Positions 7,576 through 16,400 are shown, numbered from the stretch's first letter. The stretch: 45,624 bases of DNA from an uncultured Geobacter sp. (GCA_937871715.1 CALMOE010000203.1:1-45624), one strand, 5' to 3'. Notes: a model not told the origin generated them from the sequence alone. A program made the numbers and translations.

Positions 7576-9015
7576 ATGTTCAAACATCTAGCAATACTCA
7601 TCCCCCTCCTCCTGCCGGCATCCGCCCTGTCTGCGGATATGTCGGCACTCCTTTTGAAGGAGCTGGCCGCAGGAGGCAAGGCGGCCAAGCCAGCGGCAAG
7701 GCTGGGGGAGAGGGACCTGCGCGCCGAGAAGTTCCTGGAGATACCCCTTGCCGAACTGACCACATCCGCCGAGGGGAACAGGGGGGAATCGGATGCCGCC
7801 TTTCTCAACGAGTCCCTGCCGGACTCCGACATCCCCCTGACCCTGAACAGCAAGGTCAACTACTTCATCGACTTCTTCCAGACGAGGGGGCGCAACTCCT
7901 TCGCCCGCTGGATCTCCCGCTCCGAACGCTACATCCCGATGATGAAGGAGATCCTGCGCAAGGAGGGGATGCCCGAGGACCTGGTCTACCTGGCCATGAT
8001 CGAAAGCGGCTTCACCCCACACGCCATATCCGTCGCCAGTGCGGTCGGGCCGTGGCAGTTCATGTCAGGCACCGGGAAGCGCTATGACCTGCGCATCGAC
8101 GACTGGATCGACGAGAGGCGCGACCCGATCAAGTCCACGGTGGCCGCCGCCCTTTATCTGAAGGAGCTCTACGCCCTGTTCAACAGGGACTGGTACCTGG
8201 CGGCAGCCGGCTACAACGCAGGGGAGAACAAGATCCTGCGCGCCATCAACATGTACGACACCAGGGATTTCTGGGAGATATCCAAGGGCTCCTACCTGAA
8301 GAAGGAGACCAAGGACTACGTCCCCAAGCTGCTGGCAGCGGCCATAATCGCCAAGGAGCCGGCCAAGTACGGCTTTGCCGACGTGGCCTACCTGCCGGCC
8401 ATGGACCTGGACACGGTGGAGATTCCGTCCCGCACCGATCTGGAGGTGATCGCCAGGATTACGCAGGTGCCGTACCAGACCCTGAAGGAGCTCAATCCGG
8501 AGCTGCGCCGCTGGTGCACCCCCCCTGACTATCAGGGGTACAGCCTCAAGCTCCCCAAGGGGAAGGGTGAGCTTTTCCTGGCGGAGTACGCCAAGATCCC
8601 GGCAGAGCAGCGCTACACCGAGAGGATCACCTACAGCCGCTACAAGGTCGGCAAGAAAGAGACTCTCGCCTCCATCGCCAGGAAGTTCAGCACCACCACG
8701 GACAGGCTTGCGGAGCTGAACCGGCTCAAACCCACATCCAAGCTGCGCGGCAAGAACCTCCTCGTGCCGGTGCAGCTGGCATCCGCGCCGCCCCCCACCC
8801 AGCAAAAAGGGGAGAGCTCCCCGACTGCCGGGGAACAGAAGGAGCTGAACAGGTACTACACGGTGAAGAGGGGGGACACCCTCTACTCACTGGCCAAGAA
8901 ATTCAAGGTTACCACCGCCATCCTCTCGGCATGGAACAACATGACGGATAAAGTCGCCCTCAGACCGGGCAAACGGATCATCGTCGCCAAGCTCTCCTCC
9001 ACAGAGAAGGGCTGA
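7576..9015 (+). CDS. MltD-like membrane-bound lytic murein transglycosylase with two LysM domains
   Basis: The enzyme cleaves peptidoglycan between MurNAc and GlcNAc, forming 1,6-anhydro ends in the periplasm. The 479-residue protein has a signal peptide (residues 1-19, ending ASALSA). An SLT catalytic domain spans about residues 95-260, with the catalytic Glu143 in YLAMIESGF followed by SAVGPWQFM and AGYNAGENK. LysM domains lie near 354-398 (YKVGKKETLASIARKF) and 425-472 (YTVKRGDTLYSLAKKF) and anchor it to the wall. The organisation is that of MltD; no lipobox Cys is seen at the signal peptide end. It heads a plus-strand run into the TPR gene and ispE, with 36 bases to the next gene. Confidence 0.9.
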   Translation: MFKHLAILIPLLLPASALSADMSALLLKELAAGGKAAKPAARLGERDLRAEKFLEIPLAELTTSAEGNRGESDAAFLNESLPDSDIPLTLNSKVNYFIDFFQTRGRNSFARWISRSERYIPMMKEILRKEGMPEDLVYLAMIESGFTPHAISVASAVGPWQFMSGTGKRYDLRIDDWIDERRDPIKSTVAAALYLKELYALFNRDWYLAAAGYNAGENKILRAINMYDTRDFWEISKGSYLKKETKDYVPKLLAAAIIAKEPAKYGFADVAYLPAMDLDTVEIPSRTDLEVIARITQVPYQTLKELNPELRRWCTPPDYQGYSLKLPKGKGELFLAEYAKIPAEQRYTERITYSRYKVGKKETLASIARKFSTTTDRLAELNRLKPTSKLRGKNLLVPVQLASAPPPTQQKGESSPTAGEQKELNRYYTVKRGDTLYSLAKKFKVTTAILSAWNNMTDKVALRPGKRIIVAKLSSTEKG

Positions 9016-9051
9016 GCCGATCCCAATCAAACCACGGAAGGACCCCCCTGC

Positions 9052-9813
9052 ATGTATAACATCATTATCTCCGTCGCCCTGGCAGCCATCACCTACGCCA
9101 TCCTCGCCCTTGCCGCCCACCTCTCCTGGTGGATCGCCGCCATAGCCGCCGTGGTGGTCATGCTCGCCTGCTTCCTCCTCATCTCCCGAATGATCATGAA
9201 GAAGATCGAAGCCATAATGTCAGGGGCGATGAAGGACCTGCAGACCCAGAAGGTGACCAGCAAGGAGATGCAAACCCAACTGGTGGACAAGGCGATCAAG
9301 GAGCTGCACGAAGCACTGAAGTACGAGAAGTGGCAGGTATACGTGGGGGGGCAGGTGAACTCCTCCATCGGCATGCTCTACTACATCAAGCGCGATTTCA
9401 ACAGCGCTCTCCCCTACCTGCAGAAGGGTTTCTTCAAGAACTGGGTCACCATGGGGATGCTCGGGGTCTACTACCTGAAGAAGAACAAGCACGAGAAGAT
9501 GAAGGAGACCTTCGACAAGGCCCTGCTCGGCACCCCCAAGGAGTCGCTCCTCTGGGCGCTTTACGCCTACTGCCTCTGCGAGGCCGGCAGCAACGACAAG
9601 GGGATCGAGATGCTGGAGCGCGGCCTGAAGAAGATCCCAGGCGACGAGCAGTTGACCGCCAACCTTGCCCTTCTCCGCGACGGGAAGAAGATGAAGATGT
9701 CCGGCTACGGCGAGATGTGGTACCAGTTCCACCTGGAGAGCCAGGCCACCCTGCAGAAGCAGCAGATGGCCTCCATGACCGGAGGGATGCGCCGCAGGAT
9801 AGTGAAAAGATGA
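9052..9813 (+). CDS. Membrane-anchored TPR-like protein of unknown function
   Basis: This 253-residue protein starts with two hydrophobic helices (about residues 3-45), then a charged helix (MKKIEAIMSGAMKDLQ) and tetratricopeptide-like helical repeats from about residue 90 to 215 (YYIKRDFNSALPYLQKGF, YYLKKNKHEKMKETFDKAL, YAYCLCEAGSNDKGIEMLERGL). The TPR units suggest a cytoplasmic scaffold tethered to the inner membrane. GGAAGGA precedes ATG 9052. Its stop overlaps the ispE start by four bases (ATGA), so the two are translationally coupled. I do not recognise a named family. Confidence 0.85.
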   Translation: MYNIIISVALAAITYAILALAAHLSWWIAAIAAVVVMLACFLLISRMIMKKIEAIMSGAMKDLQTQKVTSKEMQTQLVDKAIKELHEALKYEKWQVYVGGQVNSSIGMLYYIKRDFNSALPYLQKGFFKNWVTMGMLGVYYLKKNKHEKMKETFDKALLGTPKESLLWALYAYCLCEAGSNDKGIEMLERGLKKIPGDEQLTANLALLRDGKKMKMSGYGEMWYQFHLESQATLQKQQMASMTGGMRRRIVKR

Positions 9814-10652
9814 GTAGCAGCATCCGCCTGGAGGCTCCTGCCAAGGTAAATTTCAGGCTGGACGTCCTTCGCCGTCGCCCGGACGGCTACCACGACCTGC
9901 GCATGGTGATGCAGCGCATAGGGCTGTACGACGAACTGGAGATCACCCTCACGGAGACCCCGGGCATCAGGGTCAACTGCGACGGGGCTGACCTGCCGGA
10001 AGACGAGGGGAACCTGGTCTGGCGGGCAGCAGCCGCCATGCTGAAAATATCTGGGAAACAGGCAGGGGTCTGCATCAGGCTTGTGAAGAAGATCCCGGTA
10101 GCCGCGGGCCTTGGCGGGGGGAGCAGCGATGCCGCCGCTACCATCCTGGGGCTGAACGGGCTCCTGGGTCTGGAACTGGATGAAAGGGAGCTGATGGAGA
10201 TCGGCCTCCCCCTCGGTGCTGATGTCCCCTTCTTCATCTTCTCCAGGCCGGCAGTAGCCACGGGGATCGGCGAAAAACTTGCCCCGCTGGAGGGGATAGC
10301 CCCAGTATGGCTCCTGCTGGTTAATCCCGGAATCCATGTCTCAACCGCCTGGGTCTACCAAAATTTACTGTTGACAACGGATAAAGTCGCGGCTAAGATT
10401 CCTTTTCTCTATAACTCCGCCGATGAAATCTGCGCGATCCTGGCAAACGACCTGGAAGAGGTGACCGAGAAGAGATTCCCGGTGATCGTCGAGATCAAGG
10501 AGCTGATGATGACATGGGGTGCCAGAGGGGCGCTCATGTCGGGAAGCGGACCGACCGTTTTCGCAGTTTTCGCGGACGAGCAGTCGGCCAGGCTCGCCGA
10601 AGAGAAAATAGTCAGGGATAACTGGTTCACAGCCGTTGTCCCCACAATCTAG
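9810..10652 (+). CDS. ispE: 4-diphosphocytidyl-2-C-methyl-D-erythritol kinase
   Basis: IspE phosphorylates CDP-methylerythritol with ATP in the non-mevalonate isoprenoid pathway. The 280-residue protein opens with APAKVNFRLDVLRRRPDGYHDL, which includes the substrate-binding His/Asp segment. It contains the GHMP kinase ATP loop PVAAGLGGGSSDAA near residue 100 and the third GHMP motif GALMSGSGPTVFA near residue 240. ATG 9810 overlaps the upstream stop by four bases. The gene is followed after 34 bases by tRNA-Gln and then prs, the conserved order in related genomes, and is probably on one transcript with them. Confidence 0.96.
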   Translation: MSSSIRLEAPAKVNFRLDVLRRRPDGYHDLRMVMQRIGLYDELEITLTETPGIRVNCDGADLPEDEGNLVWRAAAAMLKISGKQAGVCIRLVKKIPVAAGLGGGSSDAAATILGLNGLLGLELDERELMEIGLPLGADVPFFIFSRPAVATGIGEKLAPLEGIAPVWLLLVNPGIHVSTAWVYQNLLLTTDKVAAKIPFLYNSADEICAILANDLEEVTEKRFPVIVEIKELMMTWGARGALMSGSGPTVFAVFADEQSARLAEEKIVRDNWFTAVVPTI

Positions 10653-10664
10653 ATAGTTCACAAT

Positions 10665-10679
10665 TGCCGGTATCCCCGG
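10665..10679 (+). other. Small hairpin between ispE and tRNA-Gln
   Basis: GCCGG-TATCC-CCGGC forms a 5-bp stem just after the ispE stop and 7 bases before the mature tRNA end. It could assist RNase P leader processing or be incidental. No T tract follows. Confidence 0.4.
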
Positions 10680-10686
10680 CATACAA

Positions 10687-10761
10687 TGGGGTGTCGCCAA
10701 GCGGTAAGGCACCGGATTTTGATTCCGGCATTCCCAGGTTCGAATCCTGGCACCCCAGCCA
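10687..10761 (+). tRNA. tRNA-Gln (anticodon UUG)
   Basis: The 75-base cloverleaf has acceptor arms TGGGGTG (10687-10693) and CACCCCA (10751-10757), the discriminator G and an encoded CCA end. The anticodon stem is CCGGA/TCCGG with loop TTTTGAT, giving anticodon TTG at 10719-10721. The T arm is CCAGG-TTCGAAT-CCTGG. It lies inside the ispE-prs run with no evident promoter of its own, so it is probably cut from a longer transcript. Confidence 0.97.
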
Positions 10762-10770
10762 CTTTCAATA

Positions 10771-10792
10771 AAGGGCGGCCTGTGCCGCCCTT
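10771..10792 (+). other. Strong hairpin between tRNA-Gln and prs
   Basis: The perfect 9-bp stem AAGGGCGGC / GCCGCCCTT has a CTGT loop and starts 9 bases after the tRNA CCA. Only two T follow, so it is a poor terminator. It ends 17 bases before the likely prs start and overlaps the region where a ribosome-binding site would lie. Confidence 0.75.
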
Positions 10793-10809
10793 ACAAGTTG
10801 GTGCCAGAC

Positions 10810-11754
10810 ATGCAAAACAGAATCAGAGTCTTCAGTGGCAACTCCAATCCTGCCCTTGCGGAGAAAATCTGCAACAACCTGAACATCCCCCTGGGCAAAG
10901 CCAAGGTTCGCACCTTCTCCGACGGTGAAATCATGGTGGAGATCGGCGAGAATGTCCGCGGCAGGGACATCTACATCATCCAGTCCACCTGTGCGCCGAC
11001 CAACAACAACCTGATGGAGCTCCTCATCATCATGGACGCTCTCCGTCGGGCCTCCGCCGCCACCATAACCGCCGTCATCCCCTACTACGGCTACGCCCGT
11101 CAGGACAGGAAGGCCGCACCCCGCACCCCAATCACCTCCAAGCTGGTTGCCGACCTGATAACCACCGCCGGAGCCGACCGGGTTGTAACCGTAGACCTCC
11201 ATGCGGGGCAGATCCAGGGATTCTTCAACATCCCCGTCGACAACCTCTACGCCGCTCCGGTGATTCTCGAGCACCTGAAGAACAAGTTCAATGGCGAGGA
11301 TATCGTCATGGTCTCCCCCGATGCCGGTGGCACCGAAAGGGCCCGCGCCTTCGCCAAGAGACTGGGGTGCACCCTGGCGGTCATCGACAAGAGAAGAACC
11401 GGACCAAACGTGGCCGAGGTGATGCACCTCATCGGCGATGTCAAGGACAAGGTCGCCATCATCCTCGACGACATGATCGACACGGCCGGCACACTCACCC
11501 AGGCCGCCGGAGCCCTGAAGAGCCACGGCGCCAAGCGTATCTGCGCCTGCGCCTCCCACGGAGTCCTCTCCGGTCCGGCCATCGACCGGATCAACGACTC
11601 CACAATCGAAGAGGTGCTGATCACCGACAGCATCCCCCTGCCGCAAAATGGCAAGGATTACAGCAAAATTAAGGTACTGAGCGTTGCGGAGCTGCTCGCC
11701 GAGGCGATTCGCCGCATCCATGAGGACGAATCGGTAAGCTCCCTCTTCGTGTAA
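10810..11754 (+). CDS. prs: Ribose-phosphate pyrophosphokinase (PRPP synthetase)
   Basis: Prs makes phosphoribosyl pyrophosphate from ribose 5-phosphate and ATP. PRPP feeds purine, pyrimidine, NAD, tryptophan and histidine synthesis, including the his genes of this window. The 314-residue protein has the class I signatures [10 protein letters not shown] (flexible loop), [12 protein letters not shown] (metal/substrate site) and [13 protein letters not shown] (PRPP-binding loop). ATG 10810 fits the usual N terminus ([11 protein letters not shown]); an in-frame GTG at 10801 and TTG at 10798 are alternatives. No good Shine-Dalgarno is seen before any of them, and a strong hairpin stands immediately upstream. 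Confidence 0.95.
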   Translation: MQNRIRVFSGNSNPALAEKICNNLNIPLGKAKVRTFSDGEIMVEIGENVRGRDIYIIQSTCAPTNNNLMELLIIMDALRRASAATITAVIPYYGYARQDRKAAPRTPITSKLVADLITTAGADRVVTVDLHAGQIQGFFNIPVDNLYAAPVILEHLKNKFNGEDIVMVSPDAGGTERARAFAKRLGCTLAVIDKRRTGPNVAEVMHLIGDVKDKVAIILDDMIDTAGTLTQAAGALKSHGAKRICACASHGVLSGPAIDRINDSTIEEVLITDSIPLPQNGKDYSKIKVLSVAELLAEAIRRIHEDESVSSLFV

Positions 11755-11796
11755 GCATCGGTAAACACAAAATTATCCCTATATATGGAGGAAAAC

Positions 11797-12381
11797 ATGG
11801 AAACCAAATCACTCAACGTCGAACTTCGCAGCAAGACCGGCAAGGGTATCAGCCGCCAACTCCGCCGCGACGGCCGCATCCCGGCAGTCGTCTACGGCAA
11901 GGGGATCGATCCCTCCGCCATCAGCCTTGACCAGCGCGAGCTGATGAAGCTGCTCAGCGGCGACGGCGGGATGAACTCCCTCATCACCCTGAATGGCGGC
12001 GAGGGGCTGAGCGGTTCGGTGGTCATCGTCTCCGACCTCGTTGTGGACCCACTCAAGGGTACCCCCAAGCATGCCGACCTGCACAAGGTCAACATGGACG
12101 AGAAGGTGCGCGTCGAGGTAACCATCAGGCTGAAGGGGACCTGCAAAGGGGTGAAGGACGGCGGCCTCCTCGACTTCGTCAAGCATACCGTCGAGGTGGA
12201 GTGCCTCCCCGCCATCATCCCGGCCCACATCGACCTGGACATCACCACCCTGACTATCGGTCACTCCATCCACGTCTCCGACCTGCAACTTCCGGCAAAT
12301 GTCCGCCTCCTCGACGACCAGAAGGCATCGGTTGTCAGTGTTCTGGGCAAGGCCAAGGAAGAGGCTGCCACAGAGGCCTGA
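11797..12381 (+). CDS. rplY: 50S ribosomal protein L25 / general stress protein Ctc
   Basis: This 194-residue protein is the long (TL5/Ctc) form of bL25, which binds 5S rRNA. The N-terminal L25 domain (LNVELRSKTGKGISRQLRRDGRIPAVVYGKG) is followed by the C-terminal TL5 beta domain (from about residue 100: EKVRVEVTIRLKGTCKGVKDGGLLD). ATG 11797 follows GGAGG at good spacing; an in-frame ATG 12 bases earlier overlaps that site and is rejected. The prs-rplY-pth-ychF order is a conserved cluster. It lies 42 bases after prs and 23 before pth, consistent with one operon. Confidence 0.95.
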   Translation: METKSLNVELRSKTGKGISRQLRRDGRIPAVVYGKGIDPSAISLDQRELMKLLSGDGGMNSLITLNGGEGLSGSVVIVSDLVVDPLKGTPKHADLHKVNMDEKVRVEVTIRLKGTCKGVKDGGLLDFVKHTVEVECLPAIIPAHIDLDITTLTIGHSIHVSDLQLPANVRLLDDQKASVVSVLGKAKEEAATEA

Positions 12382-12404
12382 TCCCTCCGGAGCAGCTGAC
12401 GAAC

Positions 12405-12983
12405 ATGGCTAGCAAACTCATAGTGGGGCTGGGGAATCCCGGCCCCAAATATTTATGGACCCGCCACAACGCGGGTTTCATCGTTTTGGACCGATTTGCC
12501 CACCTCGCCGGCATCCCCGTAACCAAGAAGAGCTTCTCCGGGCTCTACGGCGAGGGGAACTGGGAGGGGCACCGCCTCCTCCTCCTCAAGCCCCAGACCT
12601 TCATGAACCTCTCCGGCCGTTCGGTTGCCGAGGCTCTCCGCTTCCACAAGCTCTCTCCAGCCGACCTGATCGTCATCCACGACGATCTGGACATCACCTT
12701 CGGCCAGATCAAGCTTAAAGAGGGGGGAGGACACGGCGGCCATAACGGTCTGCGCTCCATGCAGCAGCTGCTGGGGACCGGCGACTTCCCCCGCCTGAGG
12801 GTAGGCATCGGCCGCCCCGGCAAGGGGGAGATGGCCGACTACGTGCTGAGCAACTTCGCCAAGGACGAGATGAACGACCTGGCGCGGCTGGTGGATGGCA
12901 TCGTCGACGGCCTGGAGATGTTCATCCGCGAAGGGCTTCCCAAGACCATGAGTCTCTACAACAACAAGAATCTGCTCGCCTAA
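12405..12983 (+). CDS. pth: Peptidyl-tRNA hydrolase
   Basis: Pth releases peptides from peptidyl-tRNA that has dropped off ribosomes. The 192-residue protein begins [19 protein letters not shown], which contains the catalytic His of the RHNAGF motif. It continues with [10 protein letters not shown] and HDDLD, and the [12 protein letters not shown] segment that binds the tRNA backbone. ATG 12405 is the first suitable start after the rplY stop. It is part of the prs-rplY-pth-ychF run. It is the standard-length enzyme with no missing motif. Confidence 0.96.
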   Translation: MASKLIVGLGNPGPKYLWTRHNAGFIVLDRFAHLAGIPVTKKSFSGLYGEGNWEGHRLLLLKPQTFMNLSGRSVAEALRFHKLSPADLIVIHDDLDITFGQIKLKEGGGHGGHNGLRSMQQLLGTGDFPRLRVGIGRPGKGEMADYVLSNFAKDEMNDLARLVDGIVDGLEMFIREGLPKTMSLYNNKNLLA

Positions 12984-13012
12984 AGGGGCGAAGCAGGCAA
13001 AGGAACCGGAAT

Positions 13013-14107
13013 ATGGGCTTCAACTGCGGCATCGTCGGCCTCCCCAACGTGGGAAAATCAACGATTTTCAATGCGCTAACCGCGGCAGGCGCCGAATCTG
13101 CCAACTACCCCTTCTGCACCATCGACCCCAACGTCGGAATAGTTCAGGTACCGGACCCCCGCCTGCAGCAGCTGGCGGCCATCGTCATCCCGGAGCGGAT
13201 CCTCCCCACGACCATCGAGTTCGTCGACATAGCAGGCCTGGTCAAGGGTGCCAGCCAGGGCGAGGGGCTGGGGAACAAGTTCCTCGGCCACATACGCGCC
13301 GTGGACGCCATCGTCCATGTGGTCCGCTGCTTCGACGACGAGAACGTTGTCCACGTGGACGGCAGCGTCAACCCCCAGCGGGACATTGAGGTAATCCAGC
13401 TGGAGCTTGCCCTGGCCGACCTGGACACCGTGGAGAAGCGGATCCTGCGCAGCGAGAAGCTGGCCAGGAGCGGGGACAAGAAGGCCAAGGACGACGTGGC
13501 CTTCTGCCAGAAGCTGAAGCAGACCCTCGAACAGGGGAAACCGGCCCTGGGGCTGGCGGAAAACGATGACGAACGCCTGATCCTGCGCGACATGCACCTC
13601 TTGACCGACAAGCCGGTCCTCTACGTGGCCAATGTCGCCGAGGACGACCTGGAGGGAAAGCACCCCTTCGTCTCCCAGGTGGCCGAGATTGCCAGCCGCG
13701 AGGGGGCCAGGATGGTGACCATCTGCGGCAGGATCGAGTCGGAGATCTCCGAGCTGGAGGGAGAGGAGAAAGCCGAGTTCCTCGCCGGCATGGGGCTTGC
13801 CGAATCGGGACTGGACAGGCTGATCCGCTCCGGCTACGAGCTCCTCGGGTTGATAACCTACTTCACCGCCGGGGTGAAGGAGGTCAGGGCCTGGACCATC
13901 CCCCTGGGGACCAAGGCACCCCAGGCAGCGGGGGTCATCCATAGCGACTTCGAGAAGGGGTTCATCCGCGCCGAGGTCATCGCCTTTGGCGACTTCATAG
14001 CGGCCGGGGGGGAGTCTGGCGCCAAGGAGAAGGGTCTGATGCGACTTGAGGGTAAGGAGTACGTGGTCAGGGACGGCGACGTGATGCACTTCAGGTTCAA
14101 CGTCTAG
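13013..14107 (+). CDS. ychF: Redox-regulated ATPase YchF (OLA1 family)
   Basis: YchF is a ribosome-associated P-loop protein of the Obg clade that prefers ATP over GTP. The 364-residue protein has G1 GLPNVGKST near residue 8, [17 protein letters not shown] as G3, a coiled-coil insert around 130-200, and a C-terminal TGS domain (about 280-364, [16 protein letters not shown]). The G4 position reads NVAED rather than NKxD, which fits ATP specificity. It is 29 bases downstream of pth and ends the cluster; a hairpin (14183-14201) follows. Confidence 0.96.
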   Translation: MGFNCGIVGLPNVGKSTIFNALTAAGAESANYPFCTIDPNVGIVQVPDPRLQQLAAIVIPERILPTTIEFVDIAGLVKGASQGEGLGNKFLGHIRAVDAIVHVVRCFDDENVVHVDGSVNPQRDIEVIQLELALADLDTVEKRILRSEKLARSGDKKAKDDVAFCQKLKQTLEQGKPALGLAENDDERLILRDMHLLTDKPVLYVANVAEDDLEGKHPFVSQVAEIASREGARMVTICGRIESEISELEGEEKAEFLAGMGLAESGLDRLIRSGYELLGLITYFTAGVKEVRAWTIPLGTKAPQAAGVIHSDFEKGFIRAEVIAFGDFIAAGGESGAKEKGLMRLEGKEYVVRDGDVMHFRFNV

Positions 14108-14138
14108 ACAAATAGTCTCCGGCAAGGGAAACAATTGC

Positions 14139-14167
14139 TTGATCCGGCTAAAGAATTGTGCTATTAG
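14139..14167 (+). promoter_or_regulatory. Candidate promoter of the rpsF-rpsR operon
   Basis: The -35 TTGATC (14139-14144) and -10 TATTAG (14162-14167) have a 17-base spacer, and a TG one base before the -10 makes it an extended -10. The predicted start near 14174 gives a leader of about 108 bases. Confidence 0.5.
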
Positions 14168-14182
14168 GGTAAATTTCCTACG

Positions 14183-14201
14183 AGCGGCCATGGGGGCCGC
14201 T
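14183..14201 (+). terminator. GC-rich hairpin, possible ychF terminator or rpsF leader structure
   Basis: The perfect stem AGCGGCC / GGCCGCT has a 5-base loop. It is followed by TCTCC rather than a T run, so termination is uncertain. It lies downstream of the proposed rpsF promoter. Confidence 0.45.
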
Positions 14202-14233
14202 TCTCCTTGCTCCGGGTGGGACCGGGGCTATCT

Positions 14234-14255
14234 GTTTCGCGAAAAACGCCGAAAC
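14234..14255 (+). promoter_or_regulatory. Candidate S6:S18 autoregulatory hairpin in the rpsF leader
   Basis: GTTTCG-CG, loop AAAAA, CG-C-CGAAAC folds into a stem with one bulged C next to CG, giving a CCG at the bulge. The S6:S18 complex is known to bind a leader hairpin with a conserved CCG in rpsF mRNAs. The element sits 26 bases before the start codon. The match is structural and by eye only. Confidence 0.35.
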
Positions 14256-14281
14256 AAACAAACCGTGAGGAGGTTGTAAAG

Positions 14282-14653
14282 ATGAGCAGGATGTACGAGA
14301 CGATTTACATCGTCAAGCCGGACCTGGCAGACGAGGAGAGCAAGTCCCTCACCGCCAAGGTCAATGAAACCGTGGAAAAGATGAATGGTGCCGTCAGGAA
14401 GCTTGAGGATTGGGGTGTACGCAAACTTGCCTACCCGATCAACAAGATCACCCGTGGCCGCTACATGTACCTCCGCGCCGACGGCGATGCGAAGCTGATC
14501 GCCGAACTGGAGCGCCGTCTCCGCCTTGACGACAGGGTAATCCGTTACCAGACAGTCAAACTGGAGAAGGAGACCGTGGTAGCAGCACCGGCGAAGCCGG
14601 TAGAGGCCGAGGAGACCGCTTCCGCACCGGAAGCCGCAGCCGAAAACGAGTAA
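14282..14653 (+). CDS. rpsF: 30S ribosomal protein S6
   Basis: bS6 binds the central domain of 16S rRNA together with S18. The 123-residue protein has the family core RMYETIYIVKPDL, KLEDWGVRKLAYPI and RGRYMYLRADGD, with an acidic Ala/Glu-rich C-terminal tail (after residue ~95). ATG 14282 follows GAGGAGG; the in-frame upstream ATG at 14207 lies in the leader and is rejected. It is first in rpsF-rpsR-DUF2232-rplI. Confidence 0.96.
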   Translation: MSRMYETIYIVKPDLADEESKSLTAKVNETVEKMNGAVRKLEDWGVRKLAYPINKITRGRYMYLRADGDAKLIAELERRLRLDDRVIRYQTVKLEKETVVAAPAKPVEAEETASAPEAAAENE

Positions 14654-14674
14654 ACTGACGGAGGTTCATATACC

Positions 14675-14950
14675 ATGAGTGAAGAGAGAACTACACAGCG
14701 CCCGAGCGGGCCGAGGAAGAAGAGACCATTTCAGCGCCGCAAGGTATGCCGCTTCTGCGCCGACAAGCAGGTGACCATCGACTACAAGGATCCCCGCACC
14801 CTGCGCTACTTCATCACCGAGCGCGGCAAGATCGTCCCCCGCAGGATCTCCGGCAACTGCTCCAAGCACCAGAGGGAGATCACCGAGGCAATCAAGCGGG
14901 CACGCAACATCGCCCTGCTCCCCATTGCCAGCACCCACGCAATGCCGTAA
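14675..14950 (+). CDS. rpsR: 30S ribosomal protein S18, zinc-type
   Basis: bS18 pairs with S6 on 16S rRNA. The 91-residue protein carries VCRFCADKQ and [10 protein letters not shown], that is CxxC plus CxxH, the C+ form that can bind zinc. The basic N terminus ([15 protein letters not shown]) and [11 protein letters not shown] terminus are standard. GGAGG precedes ATG 14675, 21 bases after rpsF. Confidence 0.97.
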   Translation: MSEERTTQRPSGPRKKRPFQRRKVCRFCADKQVTIDYKDPRTLRYFITERGKIVPRRISGNCSKHQREITEAIKRARNIALLPIASTHAMP

Positions 14951-14965
14951 CGGACAGAGCAACCC

Positions 14966-15910
14966 ATGACGCTGCCCGGCAGAGAGCTACTGCTCGATGC
15001 AACCAAGGGAGCGGTCCTTACCCTGGCCCTCTTCCTTGCATATGTAACATTCCCCCTGGTGGGGCTGGTTCCAGGAATCCTGGCCCCGCTGCCAGGGGTC
15101 TTCTACTACCTGAAACGGGGGGCCGCGGCAGGTTTAGTCACAGTTGCAGTAACCTTCGCGGTTCTCTGCGCCATGGACGGCCTCTCGACCGCCCTGCTGT
15201 ATATGCTGCAAGTCGGCACACTCTCCATCCTCCTGCCGCTCTTCTACCGGAGGGGGAAGGGGGCTGCCGGGGCAATAGCCTCGGCGGTTGGGATCAACTT
15301 CCTGCTCATCGTCATCCTGGCAGTTGGCTACGCCAACTGGTCAGGGATGGACCTGCAGGGGAACATCCTCAAGGGGATCGACAACAGCATAACCCAGGCC
15401 ATCTCGGTATACGAGAAACAGGGACTTAAGGGGGAGGATCTGCAGACCATCTCCCAGGGGATACGCCAGGCAGGCTCCCTTATAGGTCGGGTCTTCCCGT
15501 CTCTGCTGCTGGTGGCCCTCGGCTCCATGGCTGCCATGAACATGGCGCTCCTCTTCAGGATCGCCGGCAAGCATCTGCCGCAGTTGCCGATGCCGGAGAG
15601 TTTCCACCAGTTCCGCAACCCGGAACCCCTTGTCTGGGTGGTGATAGCAGCAGGCTTCGCCATGCTCCTACCCTACCCCGACGTAACCCGCATCGCCCTG
15701 AACCTCCTGATCGTAAGCGGCTTCGCCTACTTCATCCAGGGGCTGGCGGTCACCATGGCATTTTTCAGGAAGATCGCCGTCCCTTCCCTGGTACGGGTGA
15801 TCTTCTGGCTTTTCCTGGCATTCCAGCCCTACATGGTGCTGGCAGTTGCCATAATCGGCATATTCGACATCTGGGGGGACTTCAGAACCCCCCGTGAAAA
15901 AAACCTGTAA
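14966..15910 (+). CDS. DUF2232 (YybS-like) polytopic membrane protein
   Basis: This 314-residue integral membrane protein has about eight hydrophobic segments: near residues 14-30, 32-50, 55-75, 78-95, 100-125, 170-195, 220-245 and 270-305. The pattern and its position between rpsR and rplI match the DUF2232/YybS family, also found beside ribosomal genes in Firmicutes. Function is unknown. An ECF-transporter-like or envelope role has been suggested for relatives, and nothing in the sequence decides it. It lies 15 bases after rpsR and 17 before rplI, so it is co-transcribed with ribosomal proteins. Confidence 0.85.
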   Translation: MTLPGRELLLDATKGAVLTLALFLAYVTFPLVGLVPGILAPLPGVFYYLKRGAAAGLVTVAVTFAVLCAMDGLSTALLYMLQVGTLSILLPLFYRRGKGAAGAIASAVGINFLLIVILAVGYANWSGMDLQGNILKGIDNSITQAISVYEKQGLKGEDLQTISQGIRQAGSLIGRVFPSLLLVALGSMAAMNMALLFRIAGKHLPQLPMPESFHQFRNPEPLVWVVIAAGFAMLLPYPDVTRIALNLLIVSGFAYFIQGLAVTMAFFRKIAVPSLVRVIFWLFLAFQPYMVLAVAIIGIFDIWGDFRTPREKNL

Positions 15911-15927
15911 GCAGGCTGGAGGAAAAA

Positions 15928-16374
15928 ATGAAAGTAATTCTGCAAGAAAACCTGGAGAACCTCGGCAACATCGGCGACATCGTCAAGGTAGCACCCGGCT
16001 ACGCCCGTAACTACCTGATCCCCAAAGGGTACGCACTGCTCGCCAACGAGAAGAACACCAAGGCCATGGAGCACGCCAAGCGCCAGCTCGAGTACAAGAA
16101 GAACAAGGTACTGGAGCAGGCACGGGCCATTGCCGCCAAGATCGACGCCATCACCCTCAACCTCGTCCACCAGGCAGGGGAAGAAGGGAAGCTGTTCGGC
16201 TCCGTCACCAACATGGAGCTGGCCGAGAAGCTTATCGCCCAGGGGATCGAGATCGACCGCAAGAAGATCGCCCTGGCAGAGCCTATCAAGCAACTGGGCG
16301 AATACAGCGTGACCGTCAAGGTTCACCCGGAAGTTGCCGCCGCCTTCAAGGTTGTTGTCAGCAAGCCGGAGTAA
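15928..16374 (+). CDS. rplI: 50S ribosomal protein L9
   Basis: bL9 is the elongated protein at the base of the L1 stalk. The 148-residue sequence starts MKVILQENLENLGNIGDIVKVAPGY with the ARNYLIPKGYA N-terminal domain, then the long connecting helix (about residues 40-75) and the C-terminal domain ending in KVHPEVAAAFKVVV. GGAGG precedes ATG 15928. A rho-independent terminator follows 26 bases after the stop. Confidence 0.97.
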   Translation: MKVILQENLENLGNIGDIVKVAPGYARNYLIPKGYALLANEKNTKAMEHAKRQLEYKKNKVLEQARAIAAKIDAITLNLVHQAGEEGKLFGSVTNMELAEKLIAQGIEIDRKKIALAEPIKQLGEYSVTVKVHPEVAAAFKVVVSKPE

Positions 16375-16400
16375 TTGCGGCCAAGTCGTGAAACGTAAAG

